A stretch of 64,000 nucleotides of DNA, taken from positions 5,456,337 to 5,520,336 of the forward strand of contig NZ_CP075169.1 in assembly GCF_016865525.2 (NCBI RefSeq), written 5' to 3'. This DNA comes from Sodalis ligni (GTDB lineage Bacteria > Pseudomonadota > Gammaproteobacteria > Enterobacterales > Enterobacteriaceae). Below, in pieces: positions 45,183 through 55,709 of this stretch (positions are counted from its first letter, which is position 1; each line of letters opens with the position of its first letter). The translations under genes were made by a program, and so were the position numbers. The notes under the pieces are model-generated. The model was not told where the DNA came from. It did not search any database and saw nothing but the letters and a program-made list of their open reading frames with translations.

Positions 45183-46427
45183 TCAGCCGTTTACCGGCTC
45201 GGGAGCGGAAACCGACGACGCAACCCGCCGGCCGGCCGGGCGAAACGCCGTGGCATCGTAGGAAAAGACCCAATGGGCCTCTTGTCCCGCGGTGTGGGGA
45301 TTAAGCATGGTTTTCAGCTTATAGCTGAAGTCCCGTTTGAACTGCTGCCAGGGGGACGTCAGATGAAAGCGTTTGCCCCGCGCCCGCGCGGAGAGCTGAA
45401 CCCGGCTGGTGCGCGGCATCCGTTCCGCTTCATACTGGTGCAGCGCTTCCATCGCATCAATCCCCGGCACCGCCAGCAGGCTGGCCAGGATATAGCCGTC
45501 TTCCAGGGCCATGGCCGCGCCCTGGGCCAGGAACGGCAGCATGGGATGGGCGGCATCTCCCAGCAGCGTAATATGCCCTTTCGACCATTGCTCCATGGGA
45601 TCGCGATCAAACAGGCCCCATTTGAACACACTCTCGGCCGCGGAGAGTTCCCGCAGCACGTCGGGATGCCAGCCGGCAAAGGCCTGCAGCATTTCCTCCC
45701 GGCTGCTGGGCACATGCCATGACTCGGCCATCCAGTGCGGCGTTTCACTCACCGCCACGATATTCTGCGCGCTGCCGCCGCTGATGGCATAGGTCACCAC
45801 GTGGCCGTTGGGCCCCTGCCAGACCGCGGTGACCGGGCTGATGAATTCCGGATGCAGCGCCGCCGGTATGACCGCGCGCCAGCAGATATTGCCGGTGAAT
45901 AACGGCGCCTCGGCGCCGAACAGGCTATCGCGTACCACTGAATGCACTCCGTCGGCGCCCACTATCACATCCGCCTCGAAGTCTTCATGATCGGAAAAGC
46001 GCGCCACCGCTGTTTGGCCATGATTGGTCACCGAAATACAGTGGGCATTCATGGTAACCTGTCGCGGATTGATTAAATTCACCAACATCGCCAGCAGGTC
46101 GGCCCGGTGCAGATGATAACAGTCGGTGCCGAACATCCGCCGGCAGGCACCCGCCTGCGGGGTACGGAAATTTTCCCGCCCGGTGCGCCAGTGGCGGCCG
46201 ATAACGGCTTCCGGCACATAGCCCAGCCGGTCCAGAGTATCCCGTAATCCCAGCGCATAGAGAATTTTTACCGCATTAGGGGACATTTGTACCCCGGCCC
46301 CCACTTCCCTAAATGCCGTGGTACGTTCAAACAGATGCGCTTCCATGCCCCGTTGCCGCAATGATGCAATCAATGCAGCGCCACCGATCCCTCCGCCGAT
46401 GACTCCAACACGAAGCTTACGATTCAT
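45183..46427 (-). CDS. FAD-dependent aromatic hydroxylase (NicC / salicylate hydroxylase family)
   Basis: A 414-residue flavoprotein. VGVIGGGIGGAALIASLRQR is the FAD-binding Rossmann loop, VIVGADGVHSVVRDSLFGAE the DG motif that binds FAD and NAD(P)H, and LLGDAAHPMLPFLAQGAAMA the GD motif. Relatives hydroxylate aromatic acids such as 6-hydroxynicotinate, salicylate or 3-hydroxybenzoate. PNAVKILYALGLRDTLDRLG and GAGVQMSPNA are family-wide. No aromatic ring-cleavage gene is adjacent, so the substrate is open. The next 328 bases (46428-46755) toward fucA show nothing recognisable. Confidence 0.85.
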   Translation of the reverse strand: MNRKLRVGVIGGGIGGAALIASLRQRGMEAHLFERTTAFREVGAGVQMSPNAVKILYALGLRDTLDRLGYVPEAVIGRHWRTGRENFRTPQAGACRRMFGTDCYHLHRADLLAMLVNLINPRQVTMNAHCISVTNHGQTAVARFSDHEDFEADVIVGADGVHSVVRDSLFGAEAPLFTGNICWRAVIPAALHPEFISPVTAVWQGPNGHVVTYAISGGSAQNIVAVSETPHWMAESWHVPSSREEMLQAFAGWHPDVLRELSAAESVFKWGLFDRDPMEQWSKGHITLLGDAAHPMLPFLAQGAAMALEDGYILASLLAVPGIDAMEALHQYEAERMPRTSRVQLSARARGKRFHLTSPWQQFKRDFSYKLKTMLNPHTAGQEAHWVFSYDATAFRPAGRRVASSVSAPEPVNG

Positions 46428-46755
46428 TCAGATGACCCTTTTAGAATAAACGCTTGATGAAATTGCTTTTCGAACCCACTGCGGCCACGGCCGCTGCGCC
46501 CGGATAGGTCCGGCGCAGGCAAAAGGCCTTGTGCCGCGGCATTTAGCGTACTTATGTCAGTCTTGTTCAGCGCTATAGCCGGATCAATGGCCTAAGCGTC
46601 ATAGACATATTGCTTATTATTTCAGTAACAAGGTCTATAGGAAGGGATGGATAGCGCCCGTGGGCGCGAACTGAAAGAACAAAGAGGGAGATCAAACGGG
46701 CGGCGGAAGCGATTCCCTGATACCGACGCCCGACCGTGGCCGGGGATAACCGTAA

Positions 46756-47403
46756 TCAGCGTTCCACCCGCAGACCGTAGGTTTTGAATTTTTCCACCAC
46801 CCGGGCGATTTCATCAGACGGCAATACCGGCACCGGCTGGACGATGGGCAGCAGTTTCAGGTACAGCGCCGCCAAGACTTCCACCTCATGGGCCAGCCAT
46901 AACGCCTTGGAAAGATTCTCTTCGGCGGCGATGAGCCCATGATGCTGCAGCAGCGTCGCTTTACGGTGCCGCATGGCGACCGCCACATGTTCGGACAATT
47001 CCCGGCTGCCGAAGGTGGCATAAGGCGCGCAGGGAATATCATCCCCGCCGCCTGCGGCAATCATGTAATGAATGGCCGGAATCGGCCGATTCAAAATGGA
47101 TACCCCGGTACAGTTTAGGGCATGGTTGTGAATGACCGCGTTGGCGTCCGGACGGGTATGATATACCGCCAGATGAAATCGCCATTCACTGGACGGGATT
47201 TTATCTGTTTCACCCCGCCCTTTGCCGTCGACAAACACAATCTGCTGTTCGCCGAGCCGGTCGTAAGGGATACCGGAAGGCGTTATCAACATGCCGTCCT
47301 CAAAACGGACGCTGACGTTACCGGCGGTACCCTGGTTAAGCCCCAGGCGTGTCATTTCCAGGCAGGTATCGATAATTTCTCGCGCTAAGGTTGTTCTTTC
47401 CAT
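46756..47403 (-). CDS. fucA: L-fuculose-1-phosphate aldolase
   Basis: FucA splits L-fuculose 1-phosphate into dihydroxyacetone phosphate and lactaldehyde with a zinc ion. The 215 residues equal E. coli FucA in length: TRLGLNQGTAGNVSVRFEDG, ANAVIHNHALNCTGVSILNR (zinc His pair HNH), APYATFGSRELSEHVAVAMR and ATLLQHHGLIAAEENLSKAL (third zinc His) are present, with the catalytic Glu in PSSEW. It is divergent from the fucose transporter and isomerase genes across 690 bases. Confidence 0.97.
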   Translation of the reverse strand: MERTTLAREIIDTCLEMTRLGLNQGTAGNVSVRFEDGMLITPSGIPYDRLGEQQIVFVDGKGRGETDKIPSSEWRFHLAVYHTRPDANAVIHNHALNCTGVSILNRPIPAIHYMIAAGGGDDIPCAPYATFGSRELSEHVAVAMRHRKATLLQHHGLIAAEENLSKALWLAHEVEVLAALYLKLLPIVQPVPVLPSDEIARVVEKFKTYGLRVER

Positions 47404-47414
47404 TATTTTTCCTC

Positions 47415-47484
47415 GACATACCCGTCATACTTCAAGTTGCGGATGCGTTGGCCTTCCAGCAACCCAAATTATTCAGGATATATA
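47415..47484. repeat. Shortened ERIC-type element
   Basis: ATACCCGTCATACTTCAAGT at one end and AAATTATTCAGGATAT at the other are ERIC borders, but the central palindrome is missing, leaving about 70 bp. Confidence 0.6.
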
Positions 47485-47716
47485 TAGTTACACTACATTT
47501 AACCCTGACCGATATAATTAACTGAAGGGATATTCGCGAAATCCAGCTGCTGTAAAAATGTGATCGATACAGCATTAATAATGCCGGCGGCCGTTATCAA
47601 ACTTTGTATGTTAATAAAATGATGCCCGCTTTTTTAATTACCGACCAATACGGACATTTAACAACAATGTCTTTTCCTCGATGATGTTAAATCCACGCAA
47701 TAAAGTCCGTTATTTT

Positions 47717-47732
47717 AGTGATTAGACTCACA
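47717..47732 (+). promoter_or_regulatory. CRP-like site in the fucA/transporter divergent region
   Basis: AGTGATTAGACTCACA keeps nine of ten core positions of TGTGA-N6-TCACA. CRP control is expected, since E. coli fuc genes are CRP-dependent. The remainder of 47404-48094 is AT-rich with no gene. Confidence 0.6.
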
Positions 47733-48094
47733 TTTTATTTACATAATGCCGGTTATGGAGCAGACAGCGTATGTTTTTTAAATTGACCGTTTAGAATTTT
47801 CTCCACCGGCAATAAGGGATACGACAAGAACCGATGGCCGTCGCCGGCAACGGGTCTTGATTCGGCGCTCAATAAATAAAAGCATTTTTTTCAGCACATT
47901 AAAGCATACGTATCGATCACCATCACAAAATTCATATAAAGGCTTTGTGTCTGAACAGCACATTCCATAAATTGCTAACTCGAGTTAGCTAAAGCAAAAG
48001 CCGCTCAAAAAGCACCATGGTGCCTGCGCGCTGGGTTTTAAGGATCATCGCCTGAAAGATTAGTCCGCTAATCGGAGTGTTATCCGGAGGCCAC

Positions 48095-49594
48095 ATGCCC
48101 GAAACAGTTTTGCAAATGAACCATATTACGAAACGATTCCCCGGTGTTTTGGCACTGGATAATGTCAGTTTTGATTTGCAGCGGGGAGAAGTCCATGCAT
48201 TGCTCGGCGAAAACGGGGCAGGAAAATCCACGCTGATGAAAGTCTTGTCCGGGGTGTATATCTGTGACGAAGGGCAAATATATCTTGAGGGTCAGCCGGT
48301 AAATATCACCAGTCCAATTGCCGCTTCCGCCCTGGGCATTGCCATTATTCATCAGGAATTTAATCTCTTCCCGGATTTAACCGTCGAGCAAAATATTTTT
48401 ATCGGGCGGGAACACCATAAAAACATCAAATGGATTCTTGATGAGACATCACAGCGCAAGGCGGTGGAGGAGCTGCTGGCCATGCTGAACCTCACCATCC
48501 CCCCTACCCGGCTGGTCTTAGCGTTAACCGTGGCGCAGCAGCAGATGGTGGAGATAGCCAAAGCGCTGTCGGTGAACGCCAAAATACTGATTATGGACGA
48601 GCCCACCGCCGCGCTGACCGAAAGTGAAATCGACAGTCTGTTTAACGTCATCCGTCTGCTTAAAACTCAGGGAGTCTCCATTGTGTATATCTCCCATCGG
48701 CTGGAGGAACTGGCGTTAATCGCCGATCGGGCCACGGTGATGCGCGATGGTAAATACATTGCCACCGTAGACTACACAACGGTGCGCATCGCCCAGTTGA
48801 TCACCATGATGGTAGGCCGGGAACTGGGGGATATCTACCCGGTCAGGGCCTCCGCTCCCGGCGAGGAGACGGTGCTTAGCGTCAAAAACCTGTGCCGCAG
48901 GGGGGTGCTGGATAACATCAGCTTTGAACTTAAGCGGGGGGAAATCCTTGGGTTCGCCGGTCTGATGGGGGCCGGACGCACTGAGGTGGCCCGCGCCCTG
49001 TTCGGCGCCGATGCCATCGACAGCGGCGAGATTACATTGTCAGGCCGCAAGGTGACCGTGGACAGCGTTTACCGCGCCATTTCCCTTGGCATCGGCTATC
49101 TCACCGAAGACCGGAAAAAGGACGGCCTGGCCCTGGGGTTGTCCGTGGGCACCAATATCATGCTGAGCAGCTACCGGCAATATGCCAACGCCTGGGGCGT
49201 CATCGACGAGAAACGCTGCCGGGAAGCCGGTGAGGATCTCCGCCGCCGGCTGCGGATCAAAACGCCCGATCTGGCTCAATTGGCGGTGAATCTAAGCGGC
49301 GGTAATCAGCAGAAGATTATTATTGCCAAATGGTTATGCAAAAACTCGGAAATACTGATTTTTGATGAGCCGACGCGGGGTATTGATGTTGGAGCAAAAC
49401 TCGAAATATATGAACTGATGAACCGTCTTACCGCCGAAGGCAAATCCATCATTATGATTTCGTCTGAATTACCGGAAATCCTCGGCATGTGCGACAGAAT
49501 ATTGGTCATGCGTCAAGGGCGTATTACTGCCGAATTGCAATCAACGCAAGCGGATCAGGAAAATATAATGAAATATGCGACGTTAGAGGGCTGA
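48095..49594 (+). CDS. Sugar ABC transporter, tandem ATP-binding protein (RbsA-type), probably for fucose
   Basis: A 499-residue dual ATPase. The first half has Walker A GENGAGKST, LTVAQQQMVEIAKALSVNAK and Walker B ILIMDEPTAAL. The second has the degenerate [27 protein letters not shown] and [14 protein letters not shown]. The start at 48095 (MPETVLQMNHITKRFPGVLA) lies five bases after GGAGG. Permease and binding protein genes follow directly and fucI after them, so the substrate is most likely L-fucose or a similar deoxy sugar. The substrate is inferred only from the neighbourhood. Confidence 0.9.
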   Translation: MPETVLQMNHITKRFPGVLALDNVSFDLQRGEVHALLGENGAGKSTLMKVLSGVYICDEGQIYLEGQPVNITSPIAASALGIAIIHQEFNLFPDLTVEQNIFIGREHHKNIKWILDETSQRKAVEELLAMLNLTIPPTRLVLALTVAQQQMVEIAKALSVNAKILIMDEPTAALTESEIDSLFNVIRLLKTQGVSIVYISHRLEELALIADRATVMRDGKYIATVDYTTVRIAQLITMMVGRELGDIYPVRASAPGEETVLSVKNLCRRGVLDNISFELKRGEILGFAGLMGAGRTEVARALFGADAIDSGEITLSGRKVTVDSVYRAISLGIGYLTEDRKKDGLALGLSVGTNIMLSSYRQYANAWGVIDEKRCREAGEDLRRRLRIKTPDLAQLAVNLSGGNQQKIIIAKWLCKNSEILIFDEPTRGIDVGAKLEIYELMNRLTAEGKSIIMISSELPEILGMCDRILVMRQGRITAELQSTQADQENIMKYATLEG

Positions 49595-49597
49595 ATC

Positions 49598-50577
49598 ATG
49601 ATTGGCATAACCAAATATTTACAGACTGGCACGAATAAAAACTAAGCAATAAGGCGTTGCTGATGCGTTTCGCGCCCCTGCTGAGTTTGATCCTGCTCAT
49701 GTTATTTTTCAGCCTAAGCTCGCCCTATTTCTTAAACACCGACAACCTGATGACCATTGCGCTGCAAACCTCGGTCATCGGCATCCTGGCCATCGGCGTG
49801 ACCTATGTGATTATCACGGCGGGCATTGACCTTTCCCTGGGGTCGGGGGGGGGTTTTTCCGGCGTATTGGTTGGGCTGGCCGCCTCCTTCGGGCTGCCTA
49901 TCTCCCTGTGCGTCCTGGCCGGCGTGCTGGGAGGCTGGATTTGCGGATTTATCAACGGTTTTCTGGTGACCAAAGGGACCATTCCGCCGTTTATCGCCAC
50001 CCTCGGGCTGATGATGTCGGCGCGCGGCGTCAATCTGGTGCTTACCGACGGCCGAGCCCTGTACTTTCTGCAGTATCCCGGCTTTCAGATGCTGGCGCAG
50101 GGCAAGCTATTCAATTTCCTGCCTTATCCGGTGATCTATCTGATAGTGCTGGCCGCCGGGGCGGCCTATATCCTGAACAAAACCGTTATCGGCCGCTATA
50201 TCTACGCCGTCGGCAGCAATGAGGAAGCCGCTCACCTGTCGGGTATCAAAGTCAATCGGGTCAAGGTGTTCGTGTACGTTTTCTGCGGCGTGTTGACCGG
50301 CATTGCCGGCGTGATATTGGCGTCGCGGCTTAATTCCGCCCAGCCGACGGCCGGGATGGGGTATGAATTGCAGGCCATCGCCGCGGTGGTTATCGGCGGC
50401 ACCAGCCTGATGGGCGGCGTCGGCACCATCGGCGGCACGATTATCGGGGCGTTCATTATGAGCGTGCTGAATAACGGGCTTAATTTAATCGGCGTATCGC
50501 AATTCTGGCAAATGGTGGCCATGGGCATCGTAGTGGTTGCGGCGGTTTATTTGGATACGGTACGTAAAAGAATTTAA
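49598..50577 (+). CDS. Sugar ABC transporter permease (RbsC-type)
   Basis: An inner-membrane permease with eight or more hydrophobic segments. The ATG at 49598, right after the ATPase stop, gives MIGITKYLQTGTNK before a stop. If the A5 run at 49637-49641 had one more A, it would continue as KLSNKALLMRFAPLLSLILL into the long frame, giving about 326 residues. Otherwise the protein starts internally at about 49657 (MLMRFAPLLSL, 306 residues), still with its first membrane segment. FIATLGLMMSARGVNLVLTD and AVVIGGTSLMGGVGTIGGTI are the permease signatures. Whether the missing A is real is unknown. Confidence 0.9.
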
Positions 50578-50645
50578 TTCCCTGACGTCATTCTTACCTG
50601 AACTGTATTACTCAAGGGTATAACGATAAATCACATGAGGTAGTC

Positions 50646-51602
50646 ATGATGAAAATAAAAACGCTTTGCGGCCTGGCAATGATGGCAATATTCGGCATAG
50701 GCCAGTCTTATGCCGCTGACCAGCTTTATGTCCCGGTGGTCAGTAAGGGATACCAGCAAGAATTCTGGCAGACGGTGAAATTAGGCACGGAGGCGGCGGC
50801 AAAAGACCTGTCGGTAAGAACCAGTTTTGTCGGCCCGTCCGATGAAACCCAAATCGCCGAGCAGATCCAGCTGATGGAGGATACCATCACCCGCCATCCC
50901 AACGGGATATTACTCTCGTCCCTGGATGCCAACGCCCTGATTCCCCTGGTGGAGAAAGCCAACGGCCAGCATATCACCGTGGCGACCTTCGACTCGGGGG
51001 TGAATTCCGATATCCCGGTCAGCTTTGTCGCCACCAGCAATGTGAAAGCGGGTTCGGCGGCGGCGGATGCGCTGGCCAAGGAGTTGGGCGGCAAGGGAAA
51101 GGTCGGCATCGTCGCCCATGTGGCTGGCACCACGTCGGCCATCGAACGCACGGAGGGGTTCACCAAGACCATCAAGGAAAAATACCCGAACATTACGCTG
51201 CTGCCGGTGCAGTACAGCGACGGCGATCCGCAGAAAGCCATGGATAAAACCATCGATATGACGCGGGCCAATCCCGATTTGGCGGGTATTTACGCCACCA
51301 ACGAAGGCTCGACCCTGGGGGTGGCCAATGCCATTAAAACCCTGGGACTGTCCGGCAAGATTAAAGTCATCGGTTTCGACAGCACCGAAGCCATCATCAA
51401 CTACCTCAAAATCGGCGCTATCCAGGGTTTCATCGTTCAGGACGCCTATCAGATCGGCTATCAGGGATTGACTACCCTGGTGAACTCCATTCGTGGGCAG
51501 AAGGTACCTAAATCCGTTGATATTCCGGTGAAATTTGTCACCCAAAGCAACCTGAACGAACCGGCGATTCAGAAATTGCTCTACCCGTTCGGTAAAAAGT
51601 AG
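50646..51602 (+). CDS. Sugar-binding periplasmic protein of the ABC transporter
   Basis: A 318-residue type I periplasmic sugar-binding protein. The signal peptide (IKTLCGLAMMAIFGIGQSYA) ends before ADQLYVPVVSKGYQQEFW. SLDANALIPLVEKANGQHI, ATFDSGVNSDIPVSFVATSN and AGIYATNEGSTLGVANAIK are the usual ligand-domain strands. Two adjacent ATGs open it (50646, 50649). Last gene of the transporter before fucI; a GC hairpin follows. Confidence 0.9.
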   Translation: MMKIKTLCGLAMMAIFGIGQSYAADQLYVPVVSKGYQQEFWQTVKLGTEAAAKDLSVRTSFVGPSDETQIAEQIQLMEDTITRHPNGILLSSLDANALIPLVEKANGQHITVATFDSGVNSDIPVSFVATSNVKAGSAAADALAKELGGKGKVGIVAHVAGTTSAIERTEGFTKTIKEKYPNITLLPVQYSDGDPQKAMDKTIDMTRANPDLAGIYATNEGSTLGVANAIKTLGLSGKIKVIGFDSTEAIINYLKIGAIQGFIVQDAYQIGYQGLTTLVNSIRGQKVPKSVDIPVKFVTQSNLNEPAIQKLLYPFGKK

Positions 51603-51620
51603 CTCTCTGAATCAATAAAG

Positions 51621-51661
51621 GGCGGCGCCGCGCCGTTCGCCGAAGCCCGGCCGGCGCCGCC
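51621..51661 (+). terminator. GC-rich inverted repeat between binding protein and fucI
   Basis: GGCGGCGCCG (51621) and CGGCGCCGCC (51652) pair across 21 bases, with no T tract. It may stabilise the transporter message or weaken read-through into fucI. Confidence 0.5.
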
Positions 51662-51691
51662 AATGCTGTTTGGAACAGAAAAGGAATCTTT

Positions 51692-53491
51692 ATGAGCAGT
51701 CAACATCTATCCCCCCATCATGCTTCCCCGGCCCCCAAGGTGGGTATCCGTCCGGTTATCGACGGCCGCCGGCTGGGTATCCGCGAATCCCTGGAAGAAC
51801 AAACCATGAACATGGCCCGCGCCACCGCGGCCTTTTTGACGGATAACCTGCGTTATCCCAACGGTGAAGCGGTGCAGTGCGTAATAGCCGATACCTGTAT
51901 CGCCGGCATGGCGGAATCCGCCGCCTGCGAAGAAAAATTCAGCACGGAAAATATCGGCCTGACCATCACCGTGACGCCCTGCTGGTGTTACGGCAGCGAA
52001 ACCATCGATATGGACCCGTTCCGGCCGAAGGCGATTTGGGGCTTCAACGGCACCGAACGGCCCGGCGCCGTCTATCTGGCCGCCGCGCTGGCGGGCCATA
52101 ATCAGAAAGGGCTGCCGGCTTTCGCCATCTACGGCCACGATGTGCAGGATGGCGGCGATAACAGCATCCCCGGCGATGTACAGGAAAAACTGCTGCGCTT
52201 CACCCGGGCCGGCATCGCGGTGGCGGCCCTGAAAGGCAAAAGCTACCTGTCCATCGGCGGCGTCGCCATGGGCATTGCCGGCTCCATTGTTGATCATGAC
52301 TTTTTCGAATCCTGGCTGGGCATGAAAGTCCAGGCGGTGGATATGACCGAACTGCGCCGCCGGATGGATCAGCAGATTTATGACGCCGATGAGCTGGAGC
52401 TGGCCCTCTCCTGGGCTGACAAGTATTTCCGTTTCGGGAAGGATAAAAACGCGCAGCAATACCGCCAATCCGAGGAACAGAGCCGCGGGATATTGCGCGA
52501 AAGCCTGCTGATGGCGATTTGCATCCGCGACATGATGCAGGGCAGCGCCAAAGTGGCTGAACGGGGCTTTGTGGAAGAATCCCTAGGCTACAACGCCATT
52601 GCCGCCGGTTTTCAGGGCCAGCGTCACTGGACCGATCAGTACCCCAACGGCGATACCGCCGAGGCGCTGCTCAACAGCTCCTTTGACTGGAACGGCGTGC
52701 GGGAAGCCATGGTGGTGGCGACGGAAAACGACAGCCTGAACGCGGTAGCCATGCTGTTCGGCCATACCCTGACCGGCACCGCCCAGATTTTTGCCGATGT
52801 GCGTACCTACTGGTCTCCCGATGCGGTAAAACGCGTTACGCAATATCAGCTGGAAGGCCATGCCGCCGAAGGCATTATCCACCTTATCAACTCCGGTTCG
52901 GCGGCGCTGGACGGCACCTGCCGCCAGACCGACGCCGAAGGCAAGCCCACCCTGAAGCCCCATTGGGAAATCAGCGATGAGGAGGCCCAGGCCTGCCTGG
53001 CGGCCACCGAATGGTGCCCGGCCATCCATGAATATTTCCGCGGCGGCGGCTATTCGTCCTGTTTCCTGAGCCGCGGCGGCGTGCCCTTCACCATGACGCG
53101 GGTCAATATCATCCGCGGGATCGGGCCGGTACTGCAAATCGCCGAAGGCTGGAGCGTCGATCTGCCGGCGGCGGTGCACGATACCCTGAACCAGCGCACC
53201 GACCCTACCTGGCCCACCACCTGGTTTGCGCCGCGCCTGACCGGCAAAGGTCCCTTCCGTGATGTCTATTCGGTGATGGCCAACTGGGGCGCCAACCACG
53301 GCGTCCTCACCGTCGGCCATGTGGGGGCGGACTTTATCACCCTGGCGGCCATGCTGCGCATTCCGGTATGTATGCACAACGTGGCGGAGGAACAGATATA
53401 CCGCCCCACCGCCTGGGCCGCCCACGGCATGGACCCGGAAGGACAGGATTACCGCGCCTGCCAAAACTACGGCCCGCTGTATAAAAAATAG
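51692..53491 (+). CDS. fucI: L-fucose isomerase
   Basis: FucI converts L-fucose to L-fuculose using Mn2+. The 599 residues are close to E. coli FucI (591). [60 protein letters not shown] and [20 protein letters not shown] match the family, and catalytic Glu and Asp positions lie in [20 protein letters not shown] and in [19 protein letters not shown]. The ATG at 51692 follows AAGGAA. The N-terminal extension [11 protein letters not shown] is slightly longer than usual. fucK follows after a 258-base palindromic element. Confidence 0.97.
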   Translation: MSSQHLSPHHASPAPKVGIRPVIDGRRLGIRESLEEQTMNMARATAAFLTDNLRYPNGEAVQCVIADTCIAGMAESAACEEKFSTENIGLTITVTPCWCYGSETIDMDPFRPKAIWGFNGTERPGAVYLAAALAGHNQKGLPAFAIYGHDVQDGGDNSIPGDVQEKLLRFTRAGIAVAALKGKSYLSIGGVAMGIAGSIVDHDFFESWLGMKVQAVDMTELRRRMDQQIYDADELELALSWADKYFRFGKDKNAQQYRQSEEQSRGILRESLLMAICIRDMMQGSAKVAERGFVEESLGYNAIAAGFQGQRHWTDQYPNGDTAEALLNSSFDWNGVREAMVVATENDSLNAVAMLFGHTLTGTAQIFADVRTYWSPDAVKRVTQYQLEGHAAEGIIHLINSGSAALDGTCRQTDAEGKPTLKPHWEISDEEAQACLAATEWCPAIHEYFRGGGYSSCFLSRGGVPFTMTRVNIIRGIGPVLQIAEGWSVDLPAAVHDTLNQRTDPTWPTTWFAPRLTGKGPFRDVYSVMANWGANHGVLTVGHVGADFITLAAMLRIPVCMHNVAEEQIYRPTAWAAHGMDPEGQDYRACQNYGPLYKK

Positions 53492-53495
53492 CCGC

Positions 53496-53718
53496 GGCGG
53501 CAATTCGTCAGACTGCTGACAAACAGACTCAGAGTTAAAAAGGCGGGACAGGCTGCCCGAGGAGTAAACCGTCCGCGCCGGGGACGGCGCGGATCGAGCC
53601 TCCATGGATGGATTCACGGCAGGTTTGCTGTATAGCTACGATCTGGCAGCCTGTCCCGACCGGGCATTTAGTCAACAAGCTCGCGAATTGCCGCCTGACG
53701 GCGGCAATTCGCGAGCTT
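53496..53718 (+). repeat. MITE-like nested inverted-repeat element between fucI and fucK
   Basis: Outer arms GGCGGCAATTCG (53496) and CGAATTGCCGCC (53684) are 12-bp inverted repeats, and inside them GGGACAGGCTGCC pairs with GGCAGCCTGTCCC. Beyond the right arm a further perfect palindrome has arms of 19 bases (53677-53695 and 53700-53718) around TGAC. About 60 bases of its right half recur below xylH (20548-20608). The terminal symmetry is that of a non-autonomous mobile element or a dispersed regulatory repeat. Confidence 0.75.
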
Positions 53719-53749
53719 TCCCAAAATCTATCCGGAGGCTAAAGCCGCC

Positions 53750-55219
53750 ATGAGCCAAAATGTTGTCATCGTACTGGATTGCGGCGCCACCAATCTCAGG
53801 GCCGTCGCCCTCTCCCCCGAGGGCATGGTGGTGGCGAAGGCGGTTATCCCCAATGCCAGCCGGCCCGGCGGGGAAAACCCCCTCTGGCAGATATGGTCCC
53901 TGGACGAAATAATGGCCGGTCTCGGCCAGTGCTGCCGCCGCTTATCCGCAGAGCTTTCCTCCTGCCGCATTCATGCCCTGACCGTCACCACCTTCGGGGT
54001 GGACGGCGCATTGGTGGATGCCCAAGGGGAACTGCTCTATCCGGTTATCAGCTGGAAATGCCCGCGCACCGCCGCCGTCATGGCGGATATCGGCCGCTAT
54101 ATCTCCCCGGCGGAGCTCCAGGGCATCTCAGGCGTGGGGCAATTCAGCTTCAATACCCTTTATAAGCTGGTATGGCTGCGCGAAAACCAGCCGCGCCTGC
54201 TGGAGAAGGCCCGGGCCTGGCTGTTTATTTCATCCCTAATCAATCACCGGCTGACCGGCGCGTTCACCACCGATCGCACCATGGCGGGCACCAGTCAGCT
54301 GCTGGATGTGCAGCAGGGGGATTTCAGCCGGCGGATTTTGCAGAGCGTCGGGCTGGATAACAGGCTTTTCCCGGCTATCGCCGACGCCGGCGACAGGGTG
54401 GGCACGCTGTTGCCCGCCGTCGCCGAACAGTTGGGACTCCCGGCCGGACTGCCGGTGGTCTCTGCCGGCCACGATACCCAGTTTGCCTTGTTCGGTTCCG
54501 GCGCCGCCCTCGATCAGCCGGTTCTCTCTTCCGGCACCTGGGAGATCCTCATGGTCCGCAGTCAACGGGTGAATACCGCCATGCTGCCGGAAATAGCCGG
54601 ATCCACCTGCGAACTGGACAGCCGCGCCGGTTTGTTTAACCCGGGATTGCAATGGCTGGCCTCCGGCGTACTGGAATGGGTCCGCCAGCTGTGCTGGGCC
54701 GGCAGCGCCCCCGCCGCGGTCTATCGGGAAATGATTGAAGAAGCCCGGTCAATACCGCCGGGTACCGACGGCGTGCGTCTGCACGGCAGCCTGGTGGACG
54801 CGGCGGCCGGCTGGCAGGGTCTGTCGCTGTCGGCCCGGCGCGGCCATATCTATCGCGCTTCTCTGGAAGCACTGTCCGCCACCCTGCGGGATAATCTCAC
54901 CTTGCTTGAGCGAATCGGCCATTTCACCAGCCGAGAGCTGACGCTGGTGGGGGGCGGCAGCCGCAACGATTTATGGAACCAAATCAAAGCGGATGTGCTG
55001 AATTTACCCATCAAGGTGCTCAATGAAGCTGAAACCACCGTGCTGGGGGCGTCAATGTTCGCCTGGAGCGGTATCGGCTATTACGCCACGCCGGAAGCGG
55101 CTCGGCAGCAGGTGGCTTATCAATACCAATGGTACAGGCCGGGGGACGACGCCGCCTGTTATCAGCGGCTGTTCCCGCCCCGTCGCGTTACTTCTTTAAC
55201 AGGAGATGCTTTATGCTGA
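53750..55219 (+). CDS. fucK: L-fuculokinase
   Basis: FucK phosphorylates L-fuculose at O1. FGGY-kinase landmarks: [40 protein letters not shown], the catalytic Asp in [14 protein letters not shown] and [20 protein letters not shown] for ATP. The 489 residues are near the E. coli length (482). AUG at 53750 follows CCGGAGG at a normal distance. The end overlaps fucU by seven bases, so translation is coupled. Confidence 0.95.
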   Translation: MSQNVVIVLDCGATNLRAVALSPEGMVVAKAVIPNASRPGGENPLWQIWSLDEIMAGLGQCCRRLSAELSSCRIHALTVTTFGVDGALVDAQGELLYPVISWKCPRTAAVMADIGRYISPAELQGISGVGQFSFNTLYKLVWLRENQPRLLEKARAWLFISSLINHRLTGAFTTDRTMAGTSQLLDVQQGDFSRRILQSVGLDNRLFPAIADAGDRVGTLLPAVAEQLGLPAGLPVVSAGHDTQFALFGSGAALDQPVLSSGTWEILMVRSQRVNTAMLPEIAGSTCELDSRAGLFNPGLQWLASGVLEWVRQLCWAGSAPAAVYREMIEEARSIPPGTDGVRLHGSLVDAAAGWQGLSLSARRGHIYRASLEALSATLRDNLTLLERIGHFTSRELTLVGGGSRNDLWNQIKADVLNLPIKVLNEAETTVLGASMFAWSGIGYYATPEAARQQVAYQYQWYRPGDDAACYQRLFPPRRVTSLTGDALC

Positions 55220-55641
55220 AAAATATTTCCCCGCTCATTTCTCCCGCGCTGCTGAAAATTCTCGCCGAGATGGGCCACGGCGATGAAATCATCCTGGCGG
55301 ACGCGTTTTTTCCGGCTCACTCCCTTGGGCCGCAGGTGGTGCGCGCCGACGGGTTGCCGGTGGATGCGCTGCTGGCGGCCATCATCCCGCTGTTCGAGCT
55401 GGACAGTTATGCCCCGCCGCTGGTGATGATGGCCCCCGGCGCCGGCGATGAGCTGGATCCCGCGGTGGAAGCCCGCTATCTGCAAGCCCTGTTCGGTAAA
55501 GGCAGCCATCAGCCGGTAGCCCGCATCGATCGTTACGCGTTTTACCAACGCGCCCGGGGGGCTTTTGCCATTGTCCTCACCGGTGAAACGGCTAAATACG
55601 GCAATATCTTGTTAAAAAAAGGGGTGACGCCCATATTTTGA
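55213..55641 (+). CDS. fucU: L-fucose mutarotase
   Basis: FucU interconverts alpha- and beta-L-fucose. Its 142 residues show the RbsD/FucU fold: [20 protein letters not shown] with the catalytic His, [20 protein letters not shown] and the end [19 protein letters not shown] lies eight bases before the ATG at 55213. It overlaps the end of fucK. Confidence 0.95.
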   Translation: MLKNISPLISPALLKILAEMGHGDEIILADAFFPAHSLGPQVVRADGLPVDALLAAIIPLFELDSYAPPLVMMAPGAGDELDPAVEARYLQALFGKGSHQPVARIDRYAFYQRARGAFAIVLTGETAKYGNILLKKGVTPIF

Positions 55642-55709
55642 CCGGTCTATGTCGTATCTTATGCCGACGGTAAGTACCGATTATCCTGACCCAAGGCATC
55701 GGAGGGCAT

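Noticed and set aside
47778..47963. A 61-codon minus-strand frame upstream of the fucose transporter
   Set aside because: Lies in an AT-rich promoter region, has no ribosome site, and its composition is not protein-like.
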